From the NCBI GenBank assembly GCA_022614805.1, contig JAKEHY010000038.1, positions 248,001-312,000 on the forward strand: DNA of 64,000 nucleotides. The letters are read 5' to 3'. This stretch comes from Candidatus Zixiibacteriota bacterium (GTDB lineage Bacteria; Zixibacteria; MSB-5A5; DSPP01). Positions 54,248-63,227 of the stretch are shown here, piece by piece (positions within the stretch are counted from its first letter, which is position 1; each line of letters begins with the position of its first letter). The translations under genes and the position numbers were made by a program. The notes below the pieces were generated by a model that was not told where the DNA came from, searched no databases, and saw only the letters and a list, made by a program, of their open reading frames with translations.

Positions 54248-54979
54248 TCACTTCCTTCCAAAAATCTTGGCAAACACCCACCGCAGCGGGTCGAAGAAGC
54301 GGTCGGCCACCCGTTCCTTCAAGGGAATGATGGCATTATCGGTGATGTGAATCTCCTCCGGACAGACTTCCGTGCAGCATTTGGTGATGTTGCACAGTCC
54401 CAGCCCGGAGCTGTTTTTTAAGAACTCACTGCGATCGGTTATGTCATTCGGATGCATCTCCAAGCCGGCCAGCCGGACAAAAAAGCGCGGGCCGGCGAAT
54501 TCGGCCTTCTTTTCGTGCTCCCGCAAGACATGGCAGACGTCCTGGCACAAAAAGCACTCGATGCACTTGCGAAATTCCTGCACCCGGTCCACGTCTTCCT
54601 GGTAAATTTTGCGCCCGTCCTTGGCCGGCCGGTAGGGGGGGATTTTCTTGTTCACGTCGTAATTCCAGGAAACGTCGCAGACCAAGTCTTTGATGACCGG
54701 AAAGGTCTTCATCGGATATACGGTGATGGGCCGGCCGGTCGGAAGGGAATCGAGCCGGGTTTTGCACATCAAAGCTGGCTTTCCATTCACTTCCGCCGAG
54801 CAGGAGCCGCACTTGGCCGCCTTGCAGTTCCAGCGCACGGCCAAATCGGGAGCCAGATACCCTTGGATGTAATGGAGGGCATCCAGCACCACCATCCCCG
54901 GGGCAATCGGCACCGGATAGTCAATCGCCTGTCCCCCTTTGGCATCCCCGCGAAAAACTTTAAAAGTGACATCGGGCAT
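54248..54979 (-). CDS. sdhB: Succinate dehydrogenase/fumarate reductase iron-sulfur subunit
   Basis: 243 residues. The [2Fe-2S] ligands lie in CKAAKCGSC plus a later Cys (ALMC), and the [4Fe-4S] motif is CIECFLCQDVC. The last Cys cluster CNITKCCTEVCPE carries the [3Fe-4S] and second [4Fe-4S] ligands. It passes electrons between SdhA and the membrane quinone. ATG 54979 overlaps the sdhA stop as TGATG. Confidence 0.95.
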   Translation of the reverse strand: MPDVTFKVFRGDAKGGQAIDYPVPIAPGMVVLDALHYIQGYLAPDLAVRWNCKAAKCGSCSAEVNGKPALMCKTRLDSLPTGRPITVYPMKTFPVIKDLVCDVSWNYDVNKKIPPYRPAKDGRKIYQEDVDRVQEFRKCIECFLCQDVCHVLREHEKKAEFAGPRFFVRLAGLEMHPNDITDRSEFLKNSSGLGLCNITKCCTEVCPEEIHITDNAIIPLKERVADRFFDPLRWVFAKIFGRK

Positions 54980-56724
54980 CACTTATTCTCCGCCAATAAT
55001 CTTTTCAGCTCTTCCGGCATTTCCGGCACAGGGGAGGTGGAAATGTTCATTTCCCCGTTTTTCCGCGAAACCACTACATTCAGTTTGCCAAATTTTTCGT
55101 CCATATTTGGATAATCAATCCGGCTGTGGGCCCCGCGGCTTTCCTTGCGGGTCAAGGCGGCATTCGCTACGGCTTCCGAAACGGTTAAAAGCGACTTCAA
55201 ATCCCCCACCAAATGCCAGCCGGGATTGTAAGTCCGCTCCCCCTTGACAGCCAGTTTTGCGGCGCGATGTTTAAGTTCCTCGATTTTGTTGATGCCTTTC
55301 TTTAAATCCTCTTCCATGCGGAAAATTCCGACCAAGCTCTGCATCGATTCCTGCAACTCGCGATGAATTTGGTACGGGTTCTCATCTCCCGAGCGTTGAA
55401 AGGGGGTTTCCATATCCTTGGCCGCTTTTTCCAATTCCCCTTGGTCAAGTAAAGGAAAGGAGTTAAGCTTTCTTGCATATTCGGCGGCTCCCATCCCGGC
55501 CCGGCGCCCGAAAACCACCAAATCGGAAAGGGAGTTGCCCCCCAGCCGGTTGGCGCCGTGCATTCCGCCGGTCACCTCGCCGCAGGCAAAAAGCCCCGGG
55601 ATGGTGGAAGCGCCGGTTTCGGCATCCACCCGCACCCCTCCCATCATATAGTGTGCCGTCGGCCCAACCTCCATCGGCTCTCTGGTAATATCCACGTCCG
55701 CCAGTTCCTTAAACTGGTGGTACATACTCGGCAGTTTCTTTTTCACCCTTTCCGCCGCCAGGTGGGAAATGTCCAGAAAAACTCCTCCGTGGGGGGAACC
55801 GCGCCCCTCCTTTACTTCCGTGTAAATCGAACGCGCGACCATATCGCGGGTGGAAAGCTCCATCATTTTGGGGTCGTAGCGCTGCATAAAGCGCTCTTTT
55901 TTGTTATTGGTCAGAAGTCCCCCTTCTCCGCGCACCCCTTCGGTTACGAGAAGCCCCTTCACTCCCGGCGGCCAGACCATGCCGGTCGGGTGGAACTGGA
56001 AAAACTCCATATCAATCAGCTCGGCCCCGGCCTCATACGCCAGGGCATGCCCATCTCCGGTGCATTCCCACGAATTGGAGGTAATCTGATAGGCCTTTCC
56101 ACCCCCCCCGGTAGCCAGAACAATCGCCTTGGTTTTGAAAACGACAAATTCACCCGTCTTGCGCCAATAGCCGATGGCTCCGGCAATCTTTCCACCATCC
56201 TTCAGCAGCCGAAAGATGGTCAACTCCATATAGACATCGATGCCGGAATGGACTCCCTTGTCCTGCAGGGTGCGAATCATTTCCAGTCCGGTGCGGTCCC
56301 CCACGTGGCAGAGCCGCTTATAGGTATGCCCGCCAAAGGCGCGCTGCAGAATTTCCCCATCCGGCGTCCGGTCAAAAAGAGCGCCCCAATCTTCCAACTC
56401 CCGAATGCGGTCGGGGGATTCCTGCGCGTGGAGCTGGGCCATCCGCCAGTTGTTCAAAAACTTGCCGCCCTTCATCGTGTCGCTAAAATGGGTCTGCCAA
56501 CTGTCTTTGGCATCGACATTGGCCATTGCCGCGGCAATCCCTCCCTCCGCCATAACCGTATGGGCTTTGCCGAGCAAGGATTTTGAAACGACGCCGACCG
56601 AAAGCCCCTTGGCAGAAACTTCCACAGCGGCCCGCAGGCCGGCCCCGCCAGCGCCGATTACTAAAACGTCGTGTTCGTGCGTTTCGTAGTTCAAAAAATC
56701 CTCAAGTCGTGAATGGCTCCGCAC
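54979..56724 (-). CDS. sdhA: Succinate dehydrogenase/fumarate reductase flavoprotein subunit
   Basis: 581 residues. FAD-binding GAGGAGLRAAVEVS, the flavinylated-type His region AHTVMAEGGIAAAM, catalytic loop GHTYKRLCHVGDRTG and TGGMHGANRLGGNSL are intact. It oxidises succinate or reduces fumarate. The reading frame overlaps sdhC by 34 nt and sdhB by 1 nt. Direction of the reaction in vivo is not readable. Confidence 0.96.
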   Translation of the reverse strand: MRSHSRLEDFLNYETHEHDVLVIGAGGAGLRAAVEVSAKGLSVGVVSKSLLGKAHTVMAEGGIAAAMANVDAKDSWQTHFSDTMKGGKFLNNWRMAQLHAQESPDRIRELEDWGALFDRTPDGEILQRAFGGHTYKRLCHVGDRTGLEMIRTLQDKGVHSGIDVYMELTIFRLLKDGGKIAGAIGYWRKTGEFVVFKTKAIVLATGGGGKAYQITSNSWECTGDGHALAYEAGAELIDMEFFQFHPTGMVWPPGVKGLLVTEGVRGEGGLLTNNKKERFMQRYDPKMMELSTRDMVARSIYTEVKEGRGSPHGGVFLDISHLAAERVKKKLPSMYHQFKELADVDITREPMEVGPTAHYMMGGVRVDAETGASTIPGLFACGEVTGGMHGANRLGGNSLSDLVVFGRRAGMGAAEYARKLNSFPLLDQGELEKAAKDMETPFQRSGDENPYQIHRELQESMQSLVGIFRMEEDLKKGINKIEELKHRAAKLAVKGERTYNPGWHLVGDLKSLLTVSEAVANAALTRKESRGAHSRIDYPNMDEKFGKLNVVVSRKNGEMNISTSPVPEMPEELKRLLAENK

Positions 56725-57437
56725 GCCACCAACCGGACGTACAAATCAGCCGCCATCACCGCAAAAAGCGAAGTCCAGGCCCAGAGCATATGGTGCTCGT
56801 TTATGCTGGAAACCCCTTTCCAGAGTTTAAAACGAACCCTGCCCGCTTTTGCACAAGAGAAACAATCAACATTGCCGCCTACAAAGTGTCTGAAGGAGTG
56901 GCAGGAGAAGGTGTAGCCGGAAAGCAGAACGGTGTTGACCAGTAGGACCAGGGTTCCGAAGCCCATACCAAAATGGCCGCCGAAGCTGAAGGCCTTGATT
57001 ACATCGTGCCACAGGAAAAACAGAACGACAACGGCGGCATACAAGAAAAAGCGATGCAGGTTCTGGAATAGAAAAAGCTTCGTTTCCCCCTGGTAGTCCC
57101 GGTGCGGTTCCCCCACGGCGCAGGCGAAAGGATGGGCGGCATAGGCCCGGTAGTAAGCTTTGCGGTAATAGTAGCAGGTGAAGCGGAACCCGGCCGGCGC
57201 CCAAAGAATCAGAAACGCCGGCGAAAGCGGCCACCAGTCAAAAAGCAACAAGGGGGAGTAAAACGGCGAGAGGTACGGCCCGGCGATGTAGTAGTTGTTC
57301 TCAAAGGCCCGGACCATTGAATAAATGACAAATAGCGTCAGAACCGCCACCGTGGCGGTCGGCGCAGCCCACCAGGCATCTTTTCTTTGCGTGGTTCCAA
57401 ACTTGACCATTGCCGCCGGCGCCACAGTCTTTTCCAT
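56691..57437 (-). CDS. sdhC: Succinate dehydrogenase cytochrome b-type membrane subunit
   Basis: 248 residues, about five to six helices, with a long soluble-looking loop (HPFACAVGEPHRDYQGETKL). Possible heme His residues occur in HRFFLYAAV, HDVIKAF, HSFRHF and HHMLWAW, as in di-heme membrane subunits. Only one membrane subunit gene is present, so the enzyme is of the SdhC-A-B type. There is no SD; a promoter lies 10 nt upstream. Confidence 0.88.
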   Translation of the reverse strand: MEKTVAPAAMVKFGTTQRKDAWWAAPTATVAVLTLFVIYSMVRAFENNYYIAGPYLSPFYSPLLLFDWWPLSPAFLILWAPAGFRFTCYYYRKAYYRAYAAHPFACAVGEPHRDYQGETKLFLFQNLHRFFLYAAVVVLFFLWHDVIKAFSFGGHFGMGFGTLVLLVNTVLLSGYTFSCHSFRHFVGGNVDCFSCAKAGRVRFKLWKGVSSINEHHMLWAWTSLFAVMAADLYVRLVACGAIHDLRIF

Positions 57438-57447
57438 TTGATTTTGG

Positions 57448-57475
57448 AATTTATCGGTTAAGGAATTTTTATCAA
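57448..57475 (-). promoter_or_regulatory. Promoter of sdhCAB, probably near-leaderless
   Basis: Minus strand TTGATA (57475-57470), 16 bp, TAAATT (57453-57448), ending 10 nt before the ATG at 57437. The gene lacks an SD. Confidence 0.5.
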
Positions 57476-57532
57476 GGGAATTTTAAGATTTGCCGACCGC
57501 AAAGGTCGGTAAAATTTGGAAGGCTTTGCCGG

Positions 57533-58198
57533 TTATTTCTTCGGTTCGACCCAGATGCGGGTGGAGGCCTTTTTGCCGAGCGTGACCATCCGGCCGCCAA
57601 TTTTAAGCTTGAGCGTGTCGTCCGGCATTTTTCCCAAAATCTCGAGATTTCCCTGCGGGATGATACCCAACCGGTCAAGGTATTCCAGAAAGGTGCGGTC
57701 CTTTTCGTAAATCCGCGCAACCGTCGCTTTCATTCCGGGCGGGGCCTCGAAAAGCAAAACGGCGTTTTCGATTTTGCGCAAGGCGGCCCTCCCCAGCGGG
57801 TTGCCGTGCGGGCAGGTGCCGTTCCGTCCGAACAACTTGAAAAGCCGTTCCTCCATCTCCGGCGAGACCGCGTGTTCCAATTTTTCCGCCTCTTCGTGCA
57901 CCTTGTACCACTCCATCCCCAAAACCTCGGCGAGAAGCTTTTCGATAAGGCGATGGCGAATGATTAAATCTTCCGCCGTTTTCCGCCCGTTGGAAGTCAG
58001 GGAGATTTTTCCGTCCTTCCCCAGCTTCAGATACTCCTCCTTGGCCAGCCGCCGCAGGGCGAGCGAAACGGCCGGCGGCGTGACCCCCAGTTCTGTCGCA
58101 ATTTTCGAACCGGAGGAACTGCCCCCTTCCTGGGAGAGCTCCCAGATGGTTTTCAAATAATTCTCCTGCGTGATGGTCGCCTTGCCGGAGGCTTTCAT
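57533..58198 (-). CDS. DtxR/MntR family metal-dependent repressor
   Basis: 221 residues: winged helix (SKIATELGVTPPAVSLALRRL), dimerisation/metal domain (HRLIEKLLAEVLGMEWYKVHEEAEKLEHAVS, NGTCPHGNP) and a C-terminal SH3-like FeoA domain, the long DtxR/IdeR form. With Mn2+ or Fe2+ bound it should block its targets. It is divergent from mntH with the candidate operator between, so manganese is likely the signal. SD AAGGAA precedes the ATG. Confidence 0.92.
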   Translation of the reverse strand: MKASGKATITQENYLKTIWELSQEGGSSSGSKIATELGVTPPAVSLALRRLAKEEYLKLGKDGKISLTSNGRKTAEDLIIRHRLIEKLLAEVLGMEWYKVHEEAEKLEHAVSPEMEERLFKLFGRNGTCPHGNPLGRAALRKIENAVLLFEAPPGMKATVARIYEKDRTFLEYLDRLGIIPQGNLEILGKMPDDTLKLKIGGRMVTLGKKASTRIWVEPKK

Positions 58199-58215
58199 TA
58201 TTTTCCTTGACAGAA

Positions 58216-58269
58216 ATAGTTAAACATAGTTAATTTTATCGGTTAATTAAGCTTAATTTTCAAGCTTAA
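58216..58269. promoter_or_regulatory. Candidate operator between the DtxR-like repressor and mntH
   Basis: Direct repeats ATAGTTAA (58216-58223, 58226-58233) and AAGCTTAA (58249-58256, 58262-58269), and the perfect palindrome AATTAAGCTTAATT (58245-58258). The cluster lies in the shared promoter region. Likely binding sites of the DtxR-like protein; not proven. Confidence 0.5.
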
Positions 58270-58317
58270 GAAGCCGATACGGTTAAAATAGGGATACGGC
58301 CCCGAATTGCAAGCGCT

Positions 58318-59721
58318 ATGAGTCAATCGAATCCAAATCTTGAACCGAAGCCCGAATTGGGCTGGCGCAAATCGCCCGGTCAAGTTTCCTTGCCGGAGGT
58401 TCACCGATCCATCGCGGTGCCGCGTCACTTCCCCTTTTGGCGAAAGATGTGGGCCTATGCCGGACCCGGTTTTCTGGTGGCGGTCGGCTACATGGACCCG
58501 GGCAATTGGGCCACGGACCTTTCAGGTGGAGCCCAGTTTGGTTACACGCTCCTGTTTATCATTTTGCTGTCCAACTTTATGGCGATTCTGCTCCAACATC
58601 TCTGCATCAAGCTCGGAGTTGCCAGCGGGCGGGATCTGGCGCAAGCCTGTCGGGACCACTATTCAACCCCAATGGTTTGGTTTCTCTGGATTCTTTGCGA
58701 AATCGCCATCGCGGCGTGCGATTTGGCGGAAGTCGTTGGTTCAGCCATCGCCCTGCAACTCTTGTTTGGCATTCCGCTCGTTTGGGGTTGCCTGATTACG
58801 GCCCTGGATGTTCTGGCCATTCTGTATCTCCAAACCAAAGGGTTCCGTTATATCGAAGCTTTGGTTGTTACCTTGATCTTTACCATTGCGTCCTGCTTCG
58901 CTTCCGAATTGTTTTTCGCCAAGCCGAGCCTGCCCGCTGTTTTGCTCGGGTTTGTGCCGAGCGCGGAGATTTTAAAAAATCAACAAATGTTGTATGTTAG
59001 CATTGGCATCCTGGGTGCCACCGTTATGCCGCACAACCTCTATCTACACTCTGCCATTGTGCAGACGCGCAATTACGAAGCCACGCCCCAAGGCCGGCGC
59101 GAAGCCATCAAATTTTCGACCATTGATTCAACCGGAGCGTTGATGTTCGCGTTGTTCATCAATGCGGCCATACTCGTTCTCTCCGCCGCCGCTTTTCATT
59201 GGTCGGGCCATCGGGACGTGGCGGAAATACAGGATGCTTATAAACTGCTCACTCCCACTTTGGGGGTATCCATAGCCAGTATGCTCTTTGCCTTCGCGCT
59301 CCTTGCTTCCGGGCAAAACTCGACCCTCACCGGCACCTTGGCCGGGCAAATCGTCATGGAGGGGTTTCTCAATATCCGCCTGCGTCCCTGGCTGCGGCGG
59401 CTTATCACCCGCGCCATCGCCATTGTGCCGGCAGTCTGTGTCATTGGCTTCTTTGGGGAAGGCAAGACCACCGAGCTGCTTATCGCCAGTCAGGTCGTGT
59501 TAAGCATGCAGTTGGGATTTGCCGTTTGGCCTTTGATGCGATTCACCAACGAAAAGGCCAAAATGGGGGAGTTTGCGAACCCGCTTTGGATTAAAATTCT
59601 CGGTTGGACGACCACCGCAATAATTATCATTCTAAACGCGAAACTCCTCTTTGATGTACTCCTGCCCGCCGGGGTCTTGAAGGCCTTTTACGGCTTTTTG
59701 GGCCTGCCCGCGCCATCCTAA
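58318..59721 (+). CDS. mntH: Nramp-type Mn2+/Fe2+ transporter
   Basis: 467 residues, about eleven helices. The metal-binding motif of helix 1 is GYMDPGNWATD, and helix 6 has GATVMPHNLYLHSA. A proton-coupled divalent-metal importer, most often manganese. It has a hydrophilic N-terminal tail of about 45 residues. No SD is visible before ATG 58318. It is divergent from the DtxR-like repressor and followed 7 nt later by uspA. Confidence 0.95.
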   Translation: MSQSNPNLEPKPELGWRKSPGQVSLPEVHRSIAVPRHFPFWRKMWAYAGPGFLVAVGYMDPGNWATDLSGGAQFGYTLLFIILLSNFMAILLQHLCIKLGVASGRDLAQACRDHYSTPMVWFLWILCEIAIAACDLAEVVGSAIALQLLFGIPLVWGCLITALDVLAILYLQTKGFRYIEALVVTLIFTIASCFASELFFAKPSLPAVLLGFVPSAEILKNQQMLYVSIGILGATVMPHNLYLHSAIVQTRNYEATPQGRREAIKFSTIDSTGALMFALFINAAILVLSAAAFHWSGHRDVAEIQDAYKLLTPTLGVSIASMLFAFALLASGQNSTLTGTLAGQIVMEGFLNIRLRPWLRRLITRAIAIVPAVCVIGFFGEGKTTELLIASQVVLSMQLGFAVWPLMRFTNEKAKMGEFANPLWIKILGWTTTAIIIILNAKLLFDVLLPAGVLKAFYGFLGLPAPS

Positions 59722-59728
59722 GTCAGCC

Positions 59729-60157
59729 ATGTATCACAAAATTCTCGTTGCTCTCGAAAACAGCCAGTTTGACCAAAGTCTTATTCCTCACATCAGCCAA
59801 CTGGCCCGGCAATTCGGGTCCGAACTGCTCCTGGTGCATGTGGCCGACGGCTGGGTGGCGCGCAATTACGATCGCCTAAAACTGGCTGAATCCCAGGAGA
59901 TGAAAGACGACCGGAGCTACCTTGAAGCTACTGCTGCCCAACTGCGCGCCGAGGGTATAACCGTTGCGGTGAGGCTTGCCTTGGGCGACCCGCCGACAGA
60001 AATCCTCAACATTGCCGGTGATGAGGGCTGCGACCTTATCGCCATGACCACCCACGGCCACCGATTGATTGGAGACATTCTCTTTGGCAGTACGATCGAA
60101 AAAGTCCGCCACAAAGCGGCCGTGCCCGTGCTGGTTGTGCGGGCGGCGAAAAATTAG
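59729..60157 (+). CDS. Universal stress protein
   Basis: 142 residues, one UspA domain: start YHKILVALENS, the ATP-loop pattern MTTHGHRLIGDILFGSTIEK (G-2x-G-9x-G-S/T variant), end VPVLVVRA. The small gap to mntH suggests co-transcription under the metal repressor. ATP binding is likely; the exact role in metal or stress physiology is unknown. No SD is evident, so translation may rely on mntH. Confidence 0.88.
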   Translation: MYHKILVALENSQFDQSLIPHISQLARQFGSELLLVHVADGWVARNYDRLKLAESQEMKDDRSYLEATAAQLRAEGITVAVRLALGDPPTEILNIAGDEGCDLIAMTTHGHRLIGDILFGSTIEKVRHKAAVPVLVVRAAKN

Positions 60158-60246
60158 AGGGCTAACTTGTTCGTTAGGTAGTGGCTTTAAGCCAATTATG
60201 AAAAAGGGGGGTCAACTCGCCCCAATCGTTTTATCTTTGAAGGTTA

Positions 60247-60495
60247 TTACGGATGGACCGAGACGAAAATGCGATCCCCCTTTGTTTCGTATTTCACCAC
60301 GCCGGTGATTCTGGAAAAAATGGTCCAATCCTTGCCGACCCCCACGTTTTCGCCGGGGTGAATGCGGGTGCCTTTTTGCCGCACCAAAATGGTGCCGCCC
60401 AGAACCGCCTCGCCAGCAAAGCGTTTAACCCCTAATCGCTGGCCATGGGAATCCCGTCCGTTTTTGGAACTGCCTACACCTTTCTTATGCGCCAT
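60247..60495 (-). CDS. rpmA: 50S ribosomal protein L27
   Basis: 82 residues, start [20 protein letters not shown] and [12 protein letters not shown]27 shapes the peptidyl-transferase centre. rplU (L21), nearly always directly upstream of rpmA, is absent: the next gene is the alpha/beta hydrolase. The gene has its own promoter at 60521-60548. Confidence 0.96.
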   Translation of the reverse strand: MAHKKGVGSSKNGRDSHGQRLGVKRFAGEAVLGGTILVRQKGTRIHPGENVGVGKDWTIFSRITGVVKYETKGDRIFVSVHP

Positions 60496-60520
60496 ACGTT
60501 CTCCTCAAACTTGAACCTTT

Positions 60521-60548
60521 AATATAAGATTTTCGAACATTTTTGCAA
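60521..60548 (-). promoter_or_regulatory. Promoter of rpmA
   Basis: Minus strand TTGCAA (60548-60543), 16 bp, TATATT (60526-60521), with SD GAGGAG before the ATG at 60495. Confidence 0.65.
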
Positions 60549-60566
60549 GACGAAAAAAAGCCCCGT

Positions 60567-61304
60567 TTACAGCCCGCTTTGATCGAGGAATTGCCGGATG
60601 GCTTCGTACGTTTGCTCTGGCTTTTCAATCATCGGCATATGGCCGCAGTCCGGGATGATTTCGAGCGGAGCATTTAGGAATGCGGCCGCCGTTTGGGGTG
60701 CCTCCAAGGTAATCCGGCGGTCTTTTTCGCCGGTAAGGACGAATTTGGGAATTCTTTCGCCCACCCTATATTTCGAATAATCAAAACGGGCGCTGGCCTG
60801 CAGATCTTTCAGCAAAACCTCCGGCCGGTCGAGCATAAAAAGTCTTTGTTTGAAGCATTCCTGAACCAACTTTTCATCGGAGTAAAGCATCCGGCAGATT
60901 TCCTCTTTCGCAGGAACTTTGGACGGCGGTTCGGAAGGAGGAGAAAAGCCGCTTGAGATTAAAACCAGCCCAGCGATGAAATCCGGATTTTGAGAAGCGA
61001 AACAGGTGGCCACCAAGCCTCCCATCGAGTGCCCGACAATGACCGTTCTGACGTTTGGAAGGAGCGAGACGGTGAAGTTTTTGAACGCCTCGGCATACTC
61101 CTCGATGGTATCGCAGCCATCTCCTGCACTCAAACCGTGGCCGGGCAAATCGATGGCAATGCAGCGCCGGGGCTGAAGTTCCCGGCTTAGGGTAAGCCAG
61201 TTGGAATGCGCCCCGCCGGCGCCGTGAATAAAAAAGAGGGGAGTTCCCTCCGTCCCGCGTTCAAAATAAAAAATCCGCTGGCCGGGAAGTTCCAGATGTG
61301 GCAT
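60567..61304 (-). CDS. Alpha/beta hydrolase
   Basis: 245 residues. Oxyanion-hole HGAGG, nucleophile in VGHSMGGL, acid in TGEKDRRI and His in CGHMPMIEKPEQ form a complete triad. The lid region is short. The substrate (ester, thioester or other) cannot be told. It is 18 nt after the LiaF-like gene on the same strand, so it may be in that operon. The start ATG has only a weak SD (GGA). Confidence 0.88.
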   Translation of the reverse strand: MPHLELPGQRIFYFERGTEGTPLFFIHGAGGAHSNWLTLSRELQPRRCIAIDLPGHGLSAGDGCDTIEEYAEAFKNFTVSLLPNVRTVIVGHSMGGLVATCFASQNPDFIAGLVLISSGFSPPSEPPSKVPAKEEICRMLYSDEKLVQECFKQRLFMLDRPEVLLKDLQASARFDYSKYRVGERIPKFVLTGEKDRRITLEAPQTAAAFLNAPLEIIPDCGHMPMIEKPEQTYEAIRQFLDQSGL

Positions 61305-61322
61305 TCCGGGAAGATAAAAGAA

Positions 61323-62219
61323 TTACTCGGCGCGCAGGTCCAAGGACTCCGGCTCTCTGGCGAAACGCAGGTGAACTTTCTGTTGTGCCTTATCGTAATT
61401 CTCGGAGAAAAAGCTTTTATCCTTCTGGGCAAAACGCCGGCCGAAACCGTTCAAATTCCCCCAATCGATTTTACCGCTCGCTTCCACACCGACCGAATCG
61501 GGCAGGGATATTTCCAAGTCGGCCCGAGGGAGGCTCAATTCCACCGTCAAATCCTTCGCTTTTGGCGCCAGCCGAATGGATACGTCGTCACTTGCCCCTG
61601 CGACCGAGAGTTTTTCCAGCTGCAAAAAGCGGGTATCCAGCTGAACGTCCCCGCGACCGGTGCGAATGGAGAGAGCGGTGGGAATGGATTCCGAGACGGA
61701 AACTTCCCAATCCCTATCCCGGAAAACCCGCCAGCGGCCCAATGGCCAGAACCAATCCCGGTCGGATATTGCAAGTTCAAGCCGGCCGGCTTCCTCGTCG
61801 GTCGATACGTCCGGGCGGGCCAGCAGGTAGTCGAAGTCACCGGAGACGAAATAGTTCGGGTCGCTGGATACGTACAGGTCGTTGGAGCGCAGCTTGAGGT
61901 TCAATTCCAGCTTGTTCCACTCCGGTTTTTTTTCCAGTTGATACTGGTACGAACTTTCACGGCTGGAGCCGTAGCGGGCGGCGGTGAAAAGCACGTAGGC
62001 CAAGGGGCCCATCAAAATCAAAGTTGATAGATAGGCCACCTGCCGGAGGTTCTGGGAGGAAAAAATCCTTTCCCATCCCCAGGCAATCAAAAGCAAGGGC
62101 CAAAACGTGAGCGCCACCCACCAGAAGAAACTCCAGGAGAGCCGGTCCAGATTAATCAGCAAAAGAAAACTTCCCAGCCAGATTAAAAAGAGGGCGTTGC
62201 GCAACAGGCGGGGGCTCAT
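61323..62219 (-). CDS. Membrane protein with LiaF/toast-rack-like C-terminal domain
   Basis: 298 residues. Two or three N-terminal helices with the Trp-rich pattern WSFFWWVALTFWPLLLIAWGW (DUF5668/LiaI-like), then a periplasmic beta-helix-like region (WNKLELNLKLRSNDLYVSS, LTVELSLPRADLEIS). LiaF-like proteins sense envelope stress in Firmicutes; here the job is open. The start overlaps the end of the 106-residue gene by 4 nt. Confidence 0.7.
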   Translation of the reverse strand: MSPRLLRNALFLIWLGSFLLLINLDRLSWSFFWWVALTFWPLLLIAWGWERIFSSQNLRQVAYLSTLILMGPLAYVLFTAARYGSSRESSYQYQLEKKPEWNKLELNLKLRSNDLYVSSDPNYFVSGDFDYLLARPDVSTDEEAGRLELAISDRDWFWPLGRWRVFRDRDWEVSVSESIPTALSIRTGRGDVQLDTRFLQLEKLSVAGASDDVSIRLAPKAKDLTVELSLPRADLEISLPDSVGVEASGKIDWGNLNGFGRRFAQKDKSFFSENYDKAQQKVHLRFAREPESLDLRAE

Positions 62220-62536
62220 TGGGCCGGCCTCCTTTGCAAAATCAGCGCCAATCCCAAGAATATTAAAAGCGCCGGCCAGAACCGAAGCAGGTTAAAGTCC
62301 CAGATATTGTGGGAGAGAAAGGCAAGACCGGAAAAAAGCAAGGTCAGGCCGAAAACCAGTTGTCCCGTTCGTCTGTTCTGTGACAGCAAAAAGACCCCGA
62401 GTCCAATCAAAAGCAAAAGCCAACCGGCCGGGGCGTGCCAGCCGAAGGGCCAGAAAAAAAGAAAGGGAAGGGAAAAGAGAAATACGAAAAACAGGATAAA
62501 CATCAAAATTCCAATCCCGAAAAGGCGCAGAATCAT
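62216..62536 (-). CDS. LiaI-like four-helix membrane protein (DUF5668)
   Basis: 106 residues of almost only hydrophobic helices, with the pattern FLFFWPFGWHAPAGWLLLLIGLGVFLL and LLRFWPALLIFLGLALIL. Same family form as the membrane halves of its neighbours at 61323 and 62538. It overlaps the next gene by 4 nt and follows the PspC-type gene by 1 nt, a tight operon. Confidence 0.75.
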   Translation of the reverse strand: MILRLFGIGILMFILFFVFLFSLPFLFFWPFGWHAPAGWLLLLIGLGVFLLSQNRRTGQLVFGLTLLFSGLAFLSHNIWDFNLLRFWPALLIFLGLALILQRRPAQ

Positions 62537-62537
62537 A

Positions 62538-62978
62538 TCAGTTTTTCTTCTCCCCCGTCAGGGCCTTGCCCAAAAGCACGAGTCCGATGACTATCAAAAT
62601 GGCCGGCCAGAAAAGATGCCAATGGATGTCTATGAAATTGTTAAACAGAAACAGAATTCCAAGTCCGACTAAAATAAGCCCGACTACCATCGACGGATTT
62701 CTGGAGCGGGTGGAACTTTGGGATGAAGAAGTTTCTGACATCGGTATTGAACCTCCTTCCGTTGTCGTGGCCGGTGGGGGCTGGTAACCCATCGGCGGTT
62801 TGGGGATGATAAGGACAGCCAAAATGTAGCCGATGATTCCGGGTACGACGCCGGTGGCCAGCGAAAAAACGATGAAAGCCAGGCGTAAAAGGGTAGCATC
62901 CACCCCCAGATACTCTCCCAACCCGCCCAAAACGCCGGCAATCCATTTGTCTTTTTCAGACCGATAGAGTTTGCGCAT
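62538..62978 (-). CDS. PspC-domain protein with LiaI-like second half
   Basis: 146 residues. PspC domain at the N-terminus (KLYRSEKDKWIAGVLGGLGE; GIIGYILAVLIIPK), a Ser/Thr linker, then two helices with HWHLFWPAILIVIGLVLL. PspC proteins work in membrane-stress response. It lies directly after the shorter PspC gene, whose first 60 residues are about 65% identical by eye. ATG 62978 follows the preceding stop immediately. Confidence 0.85.
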   Translation of the reverse strand: MRKLYRSEKDKWIAGVLGGLGEYLGVDATLLRLAFIVFSLATGVVPGIIGYILAVLIIPKPPMGYQPPPATTTEGGSIPMSETSSSQSSTRSRNPSMVVGLILVGLGILFLFNNFIDIHWHLFWPAILIVIGLVLLGKALTGEKKN

Positions 62979-63227
62979 TTAACCTGGCACCGCCGGAGGG
63001 GCTGCCGCTGCTGCTGAAGAGCTCGGAACAACCAGCGGTTCTTTGGGAATGATGAGAATGGCCAAAAAATAGCCAACAATGCCGGGCAAGAAGCCCGTCG
63101 CCAGGGTAAAAATAACATACGCCAGCCGGATTAAAGTCGGGTCAACCTCGAAGTATTCTCCGAGGCCGCCCAGAACACCGGACAAGCGGGCGTCATTACG
63201 CGAACGGTACAATTTTTTCACGTGCAT
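62979..63227 (-). CDS. PspC-domain protein, short form
   Basis: 82 residues: KLYRSRNDARLSGVLGGLGE, then a helix ending GIVGYFLAILIIPK, and an Ala/Pro tail. It is the first of the tandem PspC pair, with SD AGGAGCG before the ATG. No pspA or pspB is present. The upstream gap of 180 nt holds a strong hairpin (63308-63334). Confidence 0.85.
   Translation of the reverse strand: MHVKKLYRSRNDARLSGVLGGLGEYFEVDPTLIRLAYVIFTLATGFLPGIVGYFLAILIIPKEPLVVPSSSAAAAAPPAVPG

Noticed and set aside
55558-56586. 342-codon plus-strand frame opposite sdhA
   Set aside because: It is antisense to a complete flavoprotein gene, and no SD or motif supports it.
57489-57513. Terminator hairpin (CCGACC/GGTCGG) between sdhC and the DtxR-like gene
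   Set aside because: The stem is real, but no T-run follows on either strand, so I do not call it a terminator.
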